A stretch of 64,000 bases of DNA from Mycolicibacillus parakoreensis (GTDB lineage: Bacteria > Actinomycetota > Actinomycetes > Mycobacteriales > Mycobacteriaceae): positions 2,976,001-3,040,000 of the forward strand of contig NZ_CP092365.1 of assembly GCF_022370835.2 (NCBI RefSeq), in the 5' to 3' direction. The notes under the pieces were generated by a model, which saw nothing but the letters and a program-made list of their open reading frames with translations, did not search any database and was not told the DNA's origin. Shown piece after piece: positions 37,692 to 46,797 of this stretch (position 1 is the stretch's first letter; each line of letters opens with the position of its first letter). Made by a program: the position numbers and the translations under genes.

Positions 37692-39446
37692 TTGATTAGC
37701 GAACACCGATACGACGTCGTGATCGTCGGCGCCGGCGGCGCCGGCATGCGCGCGGCGGTGGAGGCCGCACCGCGCGCACGCACCGCGGTGCTGACCAAGC
37801 TCTACCCCACCCGCAGCCACACCGGCGCCGCGCAGGGCGGGATGTGCGCCGCGCTGGCCAACGTCGAGGACGACAACTGGGAGTGGCACACCTTCGACAC
37901 CGTCAAGGGCGGTGACTACCTGGCCGACCAGGACGCCGTGGAGATCATGGCCAAGGAGGCCATCGACGCGGTGCTCGACCTGGAGAAGATGGGGATGCCG
38001 TTCAACCGCACCCCCGAGGGCCGCATCGACCAGCGCCGCTTCGGCGGGCACACCCGCGAGCACGGCAAGGCGCCGGTGCGGCGGTCCTGTTACGCCGCCG
38101 ACCGCACCGGTCACATGATCCTGCAGACGCTGTATCAGAACTGCGTCAAACACGACGTCGAGTTCTTCAACGAGTTCTACGTGCTCGACCTGCTGCTCAC
38201 CGACACCGCGTCGGGCCCGGTCGCCAGCGGCGTCGTCGCCTACGACCTGGCCACCGGCGGGATCCACGTCTTCCACGCCAAGTCCGTCGTGATCGCCACC
38301 GGCGGCTCGGGGCGCATGTACAAGACGACCTCCAACGCCCACACCCTGACCGGCGACGGCATGGGGGTGGTGTTCCGCAAGGGCCTGCCGCTGGAGGACA
38401 TGGAGTTCCACCAGTTCCACCCGACCGGGCTGGCCGGGCTGGGGATCCTCATCTCCGAGGCGGTGCGCGGCGAGGGCGGCCGGCTGCTCAACGCCGACGG
38501 GGAGCGGTTCATGGAGCGCTACGCGCCCACGATCGTCGACCTGGCGCCGCGCGACATCGTGGCCCGCTCGATGGTGCTGGAGGTCCTCGAGGGCCGCGGC
38601 GCCGGACCGAACAAGGACTACGTCTACATCGACGTGCGCCACCTCGGCGCCGACGTGCTGGAAGCCAAGCTTCCCGACATCACCGAGTTCGCCCGCACCT
38701 ATCTGGGCGTCGACCCGGTCACCGAGCTGGTTCCGGTCTACCCGACCTGCCACTACGTCATGGGCGGCATCCCGACCACGGTCACCGGCCAGGTGCTGGC
38801 CGACAACACCACCACCGTGCCGGGTCTGTACGCCGCCGGGGAGTGCGCGTGCGTGTCGGTGCACGGCGCCAACCGGTTGGGCACCAATTCGCTGCTGGAC
38901 ATCAACGTCTTCGGCCGACGCGCCGGGATCGCCGCCGCCGAGTACGCGGCCGGGCGCGAGTTCGTCGACCTGCCCGAGGACCCGGCGCGCATGGTCATCG
39001 ACTGGGTGGCCCACGTCCTGTCCGACCACGGCCACGAGCGCGTCGCCGACATCCGCGGTGAACTGCAGCAGACGATGGACAACAATGCCGCGGTGTTCCG
39101 CACCGACGAGACGTTGAACCAGGCGCTGACCGACATCCGGGCGCTCAAGGACCGCTACGCCCACATCACCGTCCACGACAAGGGCAAACGGTTCAACTCC
39201 GATTTGCTGGAGGCCATCGAGCTCGGCTTCTTGCTGGAGCTGGCCGAGGTGACCGTGGTGGGGGCGCTCAACCGCAAGGAATCCCGCGGTGGCCACGCCC
39301 GCGAGGACTACCCCGACCGCGACGACGCCAACTACATGGTGCACACCATGGCCTACAAGCAGGGCTCTGAACTGCGCAGCGATATCCGGCTGGACTACAA
39401 GCCCGTGGTCCAGACCCGTTACGAACCCAAGGAGCGGAAGTACTGA
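37692..39446 (+). CDS. sdhA: Succinate dehydrogenase flavoprotein subunit SdhA
   Basis: A 584-residue FAD subunit that oxidises succinate to fumarate. The dinucleotide fold is VVIVGAGGAGMRAAVEA. The covalent FAD His is H43 in RSHTGAAQGGMCAAL. Substrate and catalytic segments are HQFHPTGLAGLGIL, GGRLLNADGERFMERYAP and YPTCHYVMGGIPT. NRLGTNSLLDINVFGRRAG is the FAD-binding C-terminal signature. The start is TTG 37692 with AAGGAA 7 nt upstream; no in-frame ATG or GTG fits better. The sdhB ATG shares one base with its stop (TGATG). Confidence 0.96.
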   Translation: MISEHRYDVVIVGAGGAGMRAAVEAAPRARTAVLTKLYPTRSHTGAAQGGMCAALANVEDDNWEWHTFDTVKGGDYLADQDAVEIMAKEAIDAVLDLEKMGMPFNRTPEGRIDQRRFGGHTREHGKAPVRRSCYAADRTGHMILQTLYQNCVKHDVEFFNEFYVLDLLLTDTASGPVASGVVAYDLATGGIHVFHAKSVVIATGGSGRMYKTTSNAHTLTGDGMGVVFRKGLPLEDMEFHQFHPTGLAGLGILISEAVRGEGGRLLNADGERFMERYAPTIVDLAPRDIVARSMVLEVLEGRGAGPNKDYVYIDVRHLGADVLEAKLPDITEFARTYLGVDPVTELVPVYPTCHYVMGGIPTTVTGQVLADNTTTVPGLYAAGECACVSVHGANRLGTNSLLDINVFGRRAGIAAAEYAAGREFVDLPEDPARMVIDWVAHVLSDHGHERVADIRGELQQTMDNNAAVFRTDETLNQALTDIRALKDRYAHITVHDKGKRFNSDLLEAIELGFLLELAEVTVVGALNRKESRGGHAREDYPDRDDANYMVHTMAYKQGSELRSDIRLDYKPVVQTRYEPKERKY

Positions 39447-40249
39447 TGACTCCTCCCGCACGTTCCTCGGGCGCCATCATCGACGCCCCCGAGGCCGGTG
39501 ACCCGCCGCTGCCGCCCGTGCCCGAGGGCGCGGTGATGGTGACGCTGAAGATCGCCCGGTTCAACCCGGAGAACCCCGACGCCGCCGGGTTCCAGAGCTT
39601 CCGGGTGCCGTGCCTGCCCACCGACCGGGTGCTCAACCTGCTGATCTACGTCAAGAGCTACCTCGACGGCACGCTGACGTTTCGCCGGTCCTGCGCGCAC
39701 GGGGTCTGCGGCTCCGACGCGATGCGGATCAACGGGCACAACCGGTTGGCCTGCAAGGTGTTGATGCGCGATCTGCTGCCGAAGAACCCGAAGAAACAGC
39801 TCACCTTGACCATTGAACCGATCCGCGGCCTGCCGGTGGAGAAGGACCTGGTGGTCGACATGGAGCCGTTCTTCGACGCCTACCGCGCGATCAAACCGTT
39901 CCTGATCACCCACGGCAACCAGCCCACCCGGGAACGCATCCAAAGCCCGGAGGACCGGCACCGCTTCGACGACACCACCAAGTGCATCCTGTGTGCGATC
40001 TGCACCACCAGTTGCCCGGTGTTCTGGAGCGAGGGCAGCTACTTCGGGCCGGCCGCGATCGTCAACGCCCACCGCTTCATCTTCGACAGCCGTGACGAGG
40101 GCGCCGCCGAGCGTCTCGACATCCTTAACGAAGTCGACGGCGTGTGGCGCTGCCGCACCACGTTCAACTGCACCGAGGCGTGCCCGCGCGGCATCGAGGT
40201 GACCAAGGCGATCCAGGAGGTCAAGCGGGCGCTGATGTTCGCGCGCTGA
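39446..40249 (+). CDS. sdhB: Succinate dehydrogenase iron-sulfur subunit SdhB
   Basis: A 267-residue electron-transfer subunit. The [2Fe-2S] ligands lie in RRSCAHGVCGSDAM and the following NRLAC. The [4Fe-4S] ligands lie in CILCAICTTSCPVF and the [3Fe-4S] ligands in FNCTEACPRGIEVTKAI. The N-terminal ~30 residues are a Pro-rich extension. It carries electrons from SdhA to the quinone site. It is last in the sdhCDAB operon; the following 220 bp carry an inverted repeat that may end the transcript. Confidence 0.96.
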   Translation: MTPPARSSGAIIDAPEAGDPPLPPVPEGAVMVTLKIARFNPENPDAAGFQSFRVPCLPTDRVLNLLIYVKSYLDGTLTFRRSCAHGVCGSDAMRINGHNRLACKVLMRDLLPKNPKKQLTLTIEPIRGLPVEKDLVVDMEPFFDAYRAIKPFLITHGNQPTRERIQSPEDRHRFDDTTKCILCAICTTSCPVFWSEGSYFGPAAIVNAHRFIFDSRDEGAAERLDILNEVDGVWRCRTTFNCTEACPRGIEVTKAIQEVKRALMFAR

Positions 40250-40326
40250 CCGGCGCCGCCGTCTGCGCGCTGTTTCGCACGCCCCTGCCCGCGCCCCTGC
40301 CCGCGAGCGTGCCGCGCCCTGCCCGC

Positions 40327-40383
40327 GAGCGTGAAGCCAGGTTCACGTTCGGCGTCGAGCGTGAACCTGGCTTCACGTTCGGC
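40327..40383. repeat. Mirror-centred palindromic intergenic repeat
   Basis: Two 27-bp units, GAGCGTGAA-X6-TTCACGTTCGGC, separated by 3 bp, with X6 being GCCAGG in the first and CCTGGC in the second. GTGAAGCCAGGTTCAC (40331-40346) and its exact reverse complement (40361-40376) can form a 16-bp stem with a 14-nt loop. Each unit is also an imperfect palindrome. It sits 78 bp past sdhB; upstream is a run of CCCTGCCCGCG-type repeats. Related 'GAGCGTGAAGC..' palindromes are common in mycobacterial intergenic DNA (recalled). Confidence 0.7.
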
Positions 40384-40472
40384 GGGGCGCGCGGGGCGCG
40401 GGGGCGGGGGCACGCGCGGCGCGCGCGGCACCCGGCTGGTCACAGTTCGGGGCGCTGTCTCGTCTACCGGGT

Positions 40473-41078
40473 ATGAGCACTCAACCCCGCATCGAGCCCC
40501 TGCCCCCGCAACGCACCAACCTGCTGGTGCGCCTCATGTACCGCTTCGCCAAGCGGCGCTTCGGGGAGGTCCCCGAACCGTTCGCCGTCGCCGCCCACCA
40601 CCCGCGGCTGCTGCTGGCCACCGCCGTCCACGAGGGCCTGCTGCAGAACGCCGCGCGCACGCTGCCGGCCGGGGTGGCCGACCTGGCGGTGTTCTGGACC
40701 GCCCGCACCGTCGGCTGCTCCTGGTGTGTGGACTTCGGGTCCATGCTGCAACGCCTCGACGGCGTCGACATCGGCCGCCTGCGCGACATCGACGACTACG
40801 CCACCTCCCCGCTGTTCAGCGACGACGACCGCGCCGCGATCGGCTACGCCGACGCGATCACCGCCGACCCGCACACCGTCACCGACGAACAGGTCGCCGA
40901 CCTGCGGCGACGCTTCGGCGATGCCGGCGTGATCGAGCTGACCTACCAGGTGGGGGTGGAGAACATGCGCTCCCGGATGTACTGCGCCCTCGGGATCACC
41001 GAGCAGGGCTTCAACTCCGGCGACGCCTGCCGGGTGCCGTGGCTCGAGGCCCCCGACGAGCCGCCCACCGCGCGCTAA
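40473..41078 (+). CDS. Carboxymuconolactone decarboxylase/AhpD-like protein
   Basis: A 201-residue CMD-family protein. The redox-active CxxC is in TVGCSWCVDFGS (at about residue 88), followed by the AhpD-type helix, and a C-terminal helix pair includes EQGFNSGDAC. Members are alkylhydroperoxidase-like reductases or decarboxylases; activity here is unknown. It is convergent with the SigJ-type ECF41 sigma factor, with 12 bp between stops. ECF41 sigma factors are typically linked to such CMD/oxidoreductase/epimerase genes and control them, so it is the probable SigJ target, although orientation is convergent here. ATG 40473 lacks a strong Shine-Dalgarno. Confidence 0.85.
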   Translation: MSTQPRIEPLPPQRTNLLVRLMYRFAKRRFGEVPEPFAVAAHHPRLLLATAVHEGLLQNAARTLPAGVADLAVFWTARTVGCSWCVDFGSMLQRLDGVDIGRLRDIDDYATSPLFSDDDRAAIGYADAITADPHTVTDEQVADLRRRFGDAGVIELTYQVGVENMRSRMYCALGITEQGFNSGDACRVPWLEAPDEPPTAR

Positions 41079-41090
41079 CGCGGACCGGCC

Positions 41091-41993
41091 TCAGCCGCCC
41101 AGCGGGGAGCCGGTGAACTTCGCCGGGTTGGCGACGTCCCACACCGCGGCCACCCTGCCGTCGCGCACGGTCAACGCGGTCACCCGCGGCGCCAGGGCCT
41201 GATACCCCTCGCCGGCGGGCGCGCCCGCCGAGTAGACCCCCAGCTCGCCGTTGACCAACGCCAGCCGGTTGGAGTCGACCAGGGCGGGCCCGTAGCGGCG
41301 GGCCAGCCCGAACAGGAACCGGGCCACCCGCTCGGGGCCGTGAATGGGGTGCACCGCGGTCCGGGTGTGACCGTTGGCGTCGCCGGTGAACGTCACGTCC
41401 GGGTGCAGCAGCGCCACCACCGCGGCCATGTCCCCGGCAGCCATCGCGGCCATCAACTCCCCCACCACCTCGGCGTGCTCGGGATCGGGGGTGGGAGCGG
41501 GGTCGGCGGCGATCGCCCGGCGCGCCCGGGAGGCGAGTTGGCGGGCGGCGGCCGCGGTGGTGTCCAGCACGGCGGCGACCTCGGGGAACGGCAGCGCGAA
41601 CCCGTCGTGCAGCACGAACGCGACACGTTGATCGGGGGTGAGCCGCTCCAACACCACCATCGCCGCGAACCGGGCGTCCTCGGCGGCGACCACCGCGGCC
41701 AGCGGGTCGGCCCCGTCGAACCCGGTGACCACCGGTTCGGGCAACCACTGCCCGACGTAGGTCTCCCGGCGCCGCGCCGCCGACCGCAGCCGGTCGAGCC
41801 CCAGCCGGCTGACCACCGTCGTCAGCCAGGCCCGCGGCTCCTTGATCGCCGTGCGGTCGGTCGCCGCCCAGCGCAGCCAGGCCTCCTGCACGATGTCCTC
41901 GGCGTCGGCGATGGTGCCGGTCAACCGGTAAGCGACCGCCAACATCGGTGTCCGCAGCGCTTCGAAGTCGTCCACATCGGCACCGGACGTCAT
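41091..41993 (-). CDS. sigJ: ECF sigma factor, SigJ/ECF41 type with SnoaL-like extension
   Basis: A 300-residue sigma factor. Region 2 is MLAVAYRLTGTIADAEDIVQ followed by EAWLRWA. Region 4 is LTPDQRVAFVLHDGFALPFPEVAAVLDTT. A ~110-residue SnoaL/NTF2-like C-terminal domain (~195-300) replaces a separate anti-sigma factor; in ECF41 it modulates activity in cis. The usual DGGGK-type motif of that domain appears here as GDANGH, before TAVHPIHGPERVARFL. ATG 41993 has TAGGCT 6 nt upstream, predicting a leaderless transcript. In M. tuberculosis sigJ (Rv3328c) has been linked to peroxide resistance. Confidence 0.88.
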   Translation of the reverse strand: MTSGADVDDFEALRTPMLAVAYRLTGTIADAEDIVQEAWLRWAATDRTAIKEPRAWLTTVVSRLGLDRLRSAARRRETYVGQWLPEPVVTGFDGADPLAAVVAAEDARFAAMVVLERLTPDQRVAFVLHDGFALPFPEVAAVLDTTAAAARQLASRARRAIAADPAPTPDPEHAEVVGELMAAMAAGDMAAVVALLHPDVTFTGDANGHTRTAVHPIHGPERVARFLFGLARRYGPALVDSNRLALVNGELGVYSAGAPAGEGYQALAPRVTALTVRDGRVAAVWDVANPAKFTGSPLGG

Positions 41994-41999
41994 GGCCCG

Positions 42000-42005
42000 A
42001 GCCTA
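42000..42005 (-). promoter_or_regulatory. Putative -10 element of sigJ
   Basis: Minus strand TAGGCT, 6 nt before the ATG at 41993; predicts a leaderless transcript. Confidence 0.5.
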
Positions 42006-42057
42006 CGACGACCCCGCCCGGCGGGCACCGTACGCGTTACCGCCGCCCGCGGCGTGA

Positions 42058-42063
42058 TAGACC
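42058..42063 (+). promoter_or_regulatory. Putative -10 element of the steroid-reductase-like gene
   Basis: TAGACC, 6 nt before the ATG at 42070. The last base deviates from TANNNT. It would give a leaderless transcript; no Shine-Dalgarno is present. Confidence 0.4.
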
Positions 42064-42069
42064 ACCACC

Positions 42070-42861
42070 ATGCACTGGTACACCGGAGACCCCGTCTACG
42101 ATTCGGTCCTGACCGCGGCGTTCGTGTTCGCCGCATTCGTGATCATCGCCGGGTTCTTCGGGCAGAGTTCCTACGGCCGGTTCGCCTCACCGAAGCTCGG
42201 GTTCAACCTCGACCCGAGATTCGGGTGGTGGCTGATGGAGATCCCGGCGACCGTGGTGTTCGCGATCGCCTACCTGAGCGGCCCGGCCCGGTACGAACCG
42301 ACGTCGCTGGTGTTGGCCGGGATCTGGGTGCTGCACTACGCCAACCGGGGCTGGTTCTTCCCGCTGGCGATTCGACAGATGCCGGGCAAACGCAGCACGT
42401 TCAACCTCTCGGTGGTGGTGATGGGCATGGTGGTCACCGCGATGCACGGCTACCTCAACGGCGCGTTGTTCAGCCACGACTACCTGCACCGGTACGACAC
42501 CGGCTGGCTCACCGACCCGCGGTTTGTGATCGGGGTGGTCCTCTACCTGTGCGGGTTCGTGCTGCTGGTGCACTCCGAGGCGATCGTGCGCCACCTGCGC
42601 GCGAAGAACGATCCCGGCGCCGCGGAGTACCGCATCCCCTACGGCGGCGCCTTCCGGTTCGTCACCAGCCCCGCCTACCTGGGCGAACTGATCGCCTGGT
42701 CGGGATTCGCGGTGTTGACCTGGGCCCTGCCCGGGGTGGCGATCCTGTTGATCACCGCCGGCAACCTGATCCCGCGGGCGCTGCAGACCCAGCGCTGGTA
42801 CGAGCAGAAGTTCGTCGACTACCCGACCGACCGCAAGGCGCTCATCCCGTTCCTGCTGTGA
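42070..42861 (+). CDS. Steroid 5-alpha-reductase-like membrane protein
   Basis: A 263-residue polytopic membrane protein with about six helices and the C-terminal signature of 3-oxo-5-alpha-steroid 4-dehydrogenases: LHYANRGWFFPLAI, then EYRIPYGGAFRFVTSPAYLGEL and a C-terminal RWYEQKFVDYPTDRKALIPF. Members reduce the delta-4 double bond of 3-oxo-steroids with NADPH, or related enoyl lipids. In a sterol-using mycobacterium, cholesterol-derived ketosteroids are plausible substrates, but this is not shown. It stands alone between sigJ (divergent) and dacB1. Confidence 0.82.
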   Translation: MHWYTGDPVYDSVLTAAFVFAAFVIIAGFFGQSSYGRFASPKLGFNLDPRFGWWLMEIPATVVFAIAYLSGPARYEPTSLVLAGIWVLHYANRGWFFPLAIRQMPGKRSTFNLSVVVMGMVVTAMHGYLNGALFSHDYLHRYDTGWLTDPRFVIGVVLYLCGFVLLVHSEAIVRHLRAKNDPGAAEYRIPYGGAFRFVTSPAYLGELIAWSGFAVLTWALPGVAILLITAGNLIPRALQTQRWYEQKFVDYPTDRKALIPFLL

Positions 42862-42961
42862 CCGGTCGGCGCCCCAGCGAACCCCGATCGCCACATAAAC
42901 CACACCCGTCACAGCGTGGCTCCCGGGATTCCGGCCCGCGTCGGCCTACCCTGCACAGACG

Positions 42962-44185
42962 ATGGCTCTTCTACGTTCGGTGTCCTGCCTGGCCGGAGCG
43001 TTGCTGGTGGCGATCGCCCCGCTGGGGTCGGCGGCGGTGGCCGCGGCCGACCCCAACATCGGCGCCCAGGCCGACCCGTGCCCCTACCGGGTGACCACCC
43101 CGCCGGCGGTGGACTCCTCGGAGGTGCCGCAGGCCGGCGACCCGCCGGTGCCGCTGCCGGTGCCGGCCAAACCGGTCGGCGGGGAGGCCCTCGGCGGCTG
43201 CGGGGTCATCACCGCCCCCGGCACGCCCCCGGTCCCCGACGACGTCTCCGCGGAGGCCTGGCTCGTCGCCGACCTGGACACCGGCGCGGTGATCGCCGCG
43301 CGTGACCCGCACGGCCGCCACCGCCCCGCCAGCGTGATCAAGGTGCTGACCGCGATGGTGGCGATCAACGAGCTGAGCCTGAACTCCCCGGTCGCCGGCA
43401 CCGTCGAGGACGCCGCCGCCGAGGGCACCAAGGTCGGTGTCGACGTCGGCGGCACCTACACCGTCAACCAGCTGCTGCACGGGCTGCTGATGCACTCCGG
43501 CAACGACGCCGCCCACGCGCTGGCCGTCCAGCTCGGCGGGATGCCGGTCGCGATCGACAAGATCAACGTGCTCGCCGACCGGCTCGGCGGGCGCGACACC
43601 CGTGCGGCCACCCCCTCGGGTCTCGACGGGCCGGGGATGAGCACCTCGGCCTACGACATCGCGCTGTTCTACCGGTACGCCTGGAACGACCCCACGTTCG
43701 CCCAGATCGTCGCCACCCGCACCTTCGCGTTCCCCGGCCACGGCGAGAGCCCCGGCTACGAGCTGGAGAACGACAACCAACTGCTCTACCACTACCCCGG
43801 TGCGCTGGGCGGCAAGACCGGCTACACCGACGACGCGGGCCAGACGTTTGTCGGCGCCGCCGAACGCGACGGCCGGCGCCTGGTCGCGGTGCTGCTGCGC
43901 GGCACCCGCCAGCCGATCGCCCCCTGGCAGCAGGCCGCGCACCTGCTCGACTACGGGTTCGCCACTCCCGCGGGCACCCAGGTCGGCAGCCTGGTCGATC
44001 CCGACCCGGCGCTGCTGGCCCCGCCGCCGGAGGCCGCCGCCGACCCGGCCGGCGCGCAGGCGGCGCTTTTGGCTGCGGGCGACACGCTGCCGGTGCGGGT
44101 GGGCGTCACGCTCATCGGGACCCTCATCGTGTTCGGGTTGATGCTGGTGGCCCGCTCGATGAACCGGCGCGGCGTGCGCGCCTGA
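42962..44185 (+). CDS. dacB1: D-alanyl-D-alanine carboxypeptidase DacB1
   Basis: A 407-residue class A low-molecular-weight penicillin-binding protein that trims the terminal D-Ala of peptidoglycan stem peptides. It has a signal peptide (~1-29), a Pro/Cys-containing linker, then the catalytic motifs S124-V-I-K127 (SxxK), S179-G-N181 (SxN) and K285-T-G. A C-terminal helix (~375-396, [20 protein letters not shown]) anchors it in the membrane. The ortholog is Rv3330. The ATG at 42962 has a TACCCT -10-like element 9 nt upstream, so its transcript may also be nearly leaderless. Confidence 0.94.
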   Translation: MALLRSVSCLAGALLVAIAPLGSAAVAAADPNIGAQADPCPYRVTTPPAVDSSEVPQAGDPPVPLPVPAKPVGGEALGGCGVITAPGTPPVPDDVSAEAWLVADLDTGAVIAARDPHGRHRPASVIKVLTAMVAINELSLNSPVAGTVEDAAAEGTKVGVDVGGTYTVNQLLHGLLMHSGNDAAHALAVQLGGMPVAIDKINVLADRLGGRDTRAATPSGLDGPGMSTSAYDIALFYRYAWNDPTFAQIVATRTFAFPGHGESPGYELENDNQLLYHYPGALGGKTGYTDDAGQTFVGAAERDGRRLVAVLLRGTRQPIAPWQQAAHLLDYGFATPAGTQVGSLVDPDPALLAPPPEAAADPAGAQAALLAAGDTLPVRVGVTLIGTLIVFGLMLVARSMNRRGVRA

Positions 44186-44240
44186 CATCACCTAGCGTGG
44201 TCGGCGAACCGCAGGCCGAGCGCGACGAAGGGGGGCGACG

Positions 44241-45647
44241 GTGGGTGCCCTCGCCGAGCTGCGCCGGTCCTCGCCGATGACCGTGCTGGTCGGCGCCGCC
44301 GCCGCCGGCGTCGGCTTCCTCTACGGCTACGACCTGTCGACCCTGGCCGCCTCACTGCTGTTCCTGCAGACCGATTTCGGGTTGTCCTCGGCCGGCCAGG
44401 AGCTGATCGCGCTGGCCGCGGTGGTCGGTCAACTCCTCGGCGCCGCCGCCGGCGGGTGGCTGGCCAACACCGCAGGCCGGCGGCGCTGCATGGTCGCCCT
44501 CACCGCCGGGTACGCGCTGTGCGCGCTGGTCAGTGCCGCCGCCGTGGGCATCCCGATGCTGCTGGGCGCCCGGTTTCTGCTCGGGGTCGCCCTCGGGGTC
44601 GCGATCGTGGTGGTCCCGGTGTTCGTCGCCGAATCGGTGCCCGCGGCGGTGCGCGGGGCGCTGTTGGTGCTCTACGGGCTGGCCACGGTCTGCGGCATCA
44701 TCGGCGGCTACCTGGGCGCCTACCTGCTGTCGGGTCTGGACAGCTGGCGGTGGCTGCTGGGGGTGGCCGCCGTGCCCGCGGTGGGGGTGCTGGTGCTGCT
44801 GCGTCGGGTTCCCGACACCGCGCGCTGGTATCTGCTGCGCGGCCGGCCCACGCAGGCCCGTCGGGTGCTGCAGCGGGTGGACCCCGGCGTCGACGCCGAC
44901 GCGGAGCTCACCGAGATCGCCCGGGTGGTCGCCGCCGAGCAGGCCCAGCACGTCGGCGTGCTGCGCGAGATGCTGCGGCTGCCGTACCTGCGGGCCACCG
45001 TCTTCGTGGTCGGGCTGGGGTTTTTCATCCAGATCACCGGCATCAACGCGATCGTGTACTACAGCCCCCGGTTGTTCGAGACGATGGGGTTCAGCGGGTA
45101 CGCCGCGCTGCTGGCGCTGCCTGCGCTGGTGCAACTCTGCGCGCTGGCGGCGGTGGCCGTCTCGCTGCTGCTGGTCGATAAGGTCGGGCGCCGCCCGATC
45201 CTGTTGACCGGGATCGCGGTGATGATCGTCGCCGATGCGCTGCTGATCGTGGTGTTCGCCGCCGCGGGCGCGTTCGGCGCCGCGGTGCCCTACCTGCAGT
45301 TCGGCGCGGTGGTGGCGTTCACGGTCGCCTACACGTTCGGCTTCGGCTCGCTGGTGTGGGTCTATGCCGGCGAGAGCCTGCCGGCCCGGCTGCGGTCGAT
45401 GGGCTCCTCGGCGATGCTCACCGCCAACCTGCTGGCCAACGCCGTGGTGGTCGGGGTGTTCTTGACGCTGCTGGAGCGTCTCGGCGGCGCCGGGACGTTC
45501 GCGGTGTTCGCGGTGATGGCGGTGCTCGGGTTCGGGTTCGTCTACCGCTACGCCCCCGAGACCAAGGGCCGTCAACTCGAGGACATCCGTCACTACTGGG
45601 AGAACGGCTGCCGGTGGCCCGACCCGATGCCCGCGGAGCCGCGATGA
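44241..45647 (+). CDS. sugI: MFS sugar transporter SugI
   Basis: A 468-residue 12-helix major facilitator of the sugar porter family. Signatures are GYDLSTLAASLLFLQ in helix 1, GRRRCM after helix 2, KVGRRPILLTG between helices 8 and 9, QITGINAIVYYSP in helix 7 and PETKGRQLEDI after helix 12. It probably is a proton-coupled sugar importer. It overlaps nagA by ATGA, so N-acetylglucosamine or another amino sugar is a reasonable substrate guess; that is context-based inference. The ortholog is Rv3331. GTG start 44241 is preceded by a weak GGGGGCG. Confidence 0.9.
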   Translation: MGALAELRRSSPMTVLVGAAAAGVGFLYGYDLSTLAASLLFLQTDFGLSSAGQELIALAAVVGQLLGAAAGGWLANTAGRRRCMVALTAGYALCALVSAAAVGIPMLLGARFLLGVALGVAIVVVPVFVAESVPAAVRGALLVLYGLATVCGIIGGYLGAYLLSGLDSWRWLLGVAAVPAVGVLVLLRRVPDTARWYLLRGRPTQARRVLQRVDPGVDADAELTEIARVVAAEQAQHVGVLREMLRLPYLRATVFVVGLGFFIQITGINAIVYYSPRLFETMGFSGYAALLALPALVQLCALAAVAVSLLLVDKVGRRPILLTGIAVMIVADALLIVVFAAAGAFGAAVPYLQFGAVVAFTVAYTFGFGSLVWVYAGESLPARLRSMGSSAMLTANLLANAVVVGVFLTLLERLGGAGTFAVFAVMAVLGFGFVYRYAPETKGRQLEDIRHYWENGCRWPDPMPAEPR

Positions 45648-46795
45648 CGCTGATCGCGGCCGACGCCGTCGTCCTCGACGGCCACGTGGTGCGCCCGGGC
45701 TGGGTGCAGACCGACGGCGCCGACATCGTCGCCACCGGTGCGGGACGACCCGGCACCGGCGTCGACGTCGACCTGCCGCAGTCCGTGGTCGTGCCCGGCT
45801 TCGTCGACATGCACTGTCACGGCGGCGGGGGGGCGTCCTACCCGCACCGGGCCGAGGAGGTCGCGGCGTTTCACCGGCGTCACGGCACCACCAGCGCCCT
45901 GGCCAGCCTGCTCACCGCCGCGCCGGCGGACCTGCTGGCCGGGGTGCGCCTCCTGGCTGCGGCCACCGCCGCCGGCACCGTCGCGGGCATCCACCTGGAG
46001 GGGCCCTGGCTCAGCGCCGCGCGCTGCGGTGCCCACGACCCGGCCCTGCTGCGCGCACCCGATCCCGCCGAGATCGCCGCGCTGCTCGACGCCGGCGACG
46101 GGGCGATCCGGATGGTGACGCTGGCCCCGGAGCTGCCCGGAGCCGACGCCGCGATCCGCCAGCTGCTCGCCGCGGACGTGGTGGTGGCGCTCGGGCACAC
46201 CGACGCCGGCTACGACCAGACCCGCCGGGCCCTCGACGCGGGGGCCACCGTCGGCACCCACCTGTTCAACGCGATGCGCCCGGTCCATCAGCGTGAACCC
46301 GGACCGGTGCTGGCACTGCTGGAGGACCCGCGGGCCACGGTGGAGCTCATCGCCGACGGGGTGCACGTGCATCCGAGCCTGATCCGGCGGGTGATCGACA
46401 CGGCCGGGCCGCAGCGGGTGGCGCTGGTGACCGATGCGATGGCGGCCGCCGGCTGCCGCGACGGCCGCTACCGGCTCGGCGGGCGCGCCGTCGACGTCGC
46501 CGACGGGGTGGCCCGGGTCGCCGGGGCCACGACGATCGCCGGCAGCACCGCCACCGCGGCGCAGTTGCTGCGCACCGCGGTGGCGCACTCGGCGTTGGGC
46601 TTCGATGCGGCGCTGGCGGCCGCGACCCAGATGACCGCGAGCACCCCGGCGCGCACCCTGGGCCTGTCGCGGGTCGGGGCCCTGCAGCGCGGGCTGCGCG
46701 CCGATCTGGTGGTGCTCGACCGGGGACTGCAGGTGCGCCGGGTGATGGTCGGCGGGCGGTGGGAGCCTGCTAGCGTCGGGCCGGTCAGCACCTGA
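45644..46795 (+). CDS. nagA: N-acetylglucosamine-6-phosphate deacetylase
   Basis: A 383-residue metal-dependent amidohydrolase (the length of Rv3332) producing glucosamine 6-phosphate and acetate, used in cell-wall recycling. Metal and substrate motifs are GFVDMHCHGGGG (H57, H59), GIHLEGPW with the metal Glu, ALGHTDAGYDQTRR, GTHLFNAMRP and LIADGVHVHPSL. The catalytic Asp is in LVTDAMAAAG. The ATG overlaps the sugI stop. A guanidine-III riboswitch begins 3 nt after the nagA stop and governs the next gene, so nagA read-through may be regulated there. Confidence 0.94.
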   Translation: MTLIAADAVVLDGHVVRPGWVQTDGADIVATGAGRPGTGVDVDLPQSVVVPGFVDMHCHGGGGASYPHRAEEVAAFHRRHGTTSALASLLTAAPADLLAGVRLLAAATAAGTVAGIHLEGPWLSAARCGAHDPALLRAPDPAEIAALLDAGDGAIRMVTLAPELPGADAAIRQLLAADVVVALGHTDAGYDQTRRALDAGATVGTHLFNAMRPVHQREPGPVLALLEDPRATVELIADGVHVHPSLIRRVIDTAGPQRVALVTDAMAAAGCRDGRYRLGGRAVDVADGVARVAGATTIAGSTATAAQLLRTAVAHSALGFDAALAAATQMTASTPARTLGLSRVGALQRGLRADLVVLDRGLQVRRVMVGGRWEPASVGPVST

Positions 46796-46797
46796 CA

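Noticed and set aside
37194..39461. 755-codon minus-strand open frame opposite sdhA
   Set aside because: It is a codon-position shadow of sdhA/sdhD; composition is biased (Val/Gly/His/Gln) and lacks motifs.
40466..40472. GGGTAT just before the CMD gene as a SigF -10
   Set aside because: The nearest GTT(C) is 20 nt upstream and the hexamer overlaps the start codon, so spacing and geometry fail.
44352..45593. 413-codon minus-strand frame opposite sugI
   Set aside because: It is His/Gln/Arg-rich low-complexity antisense of hydrophobic transmembrane codons; sugI is clearly real.
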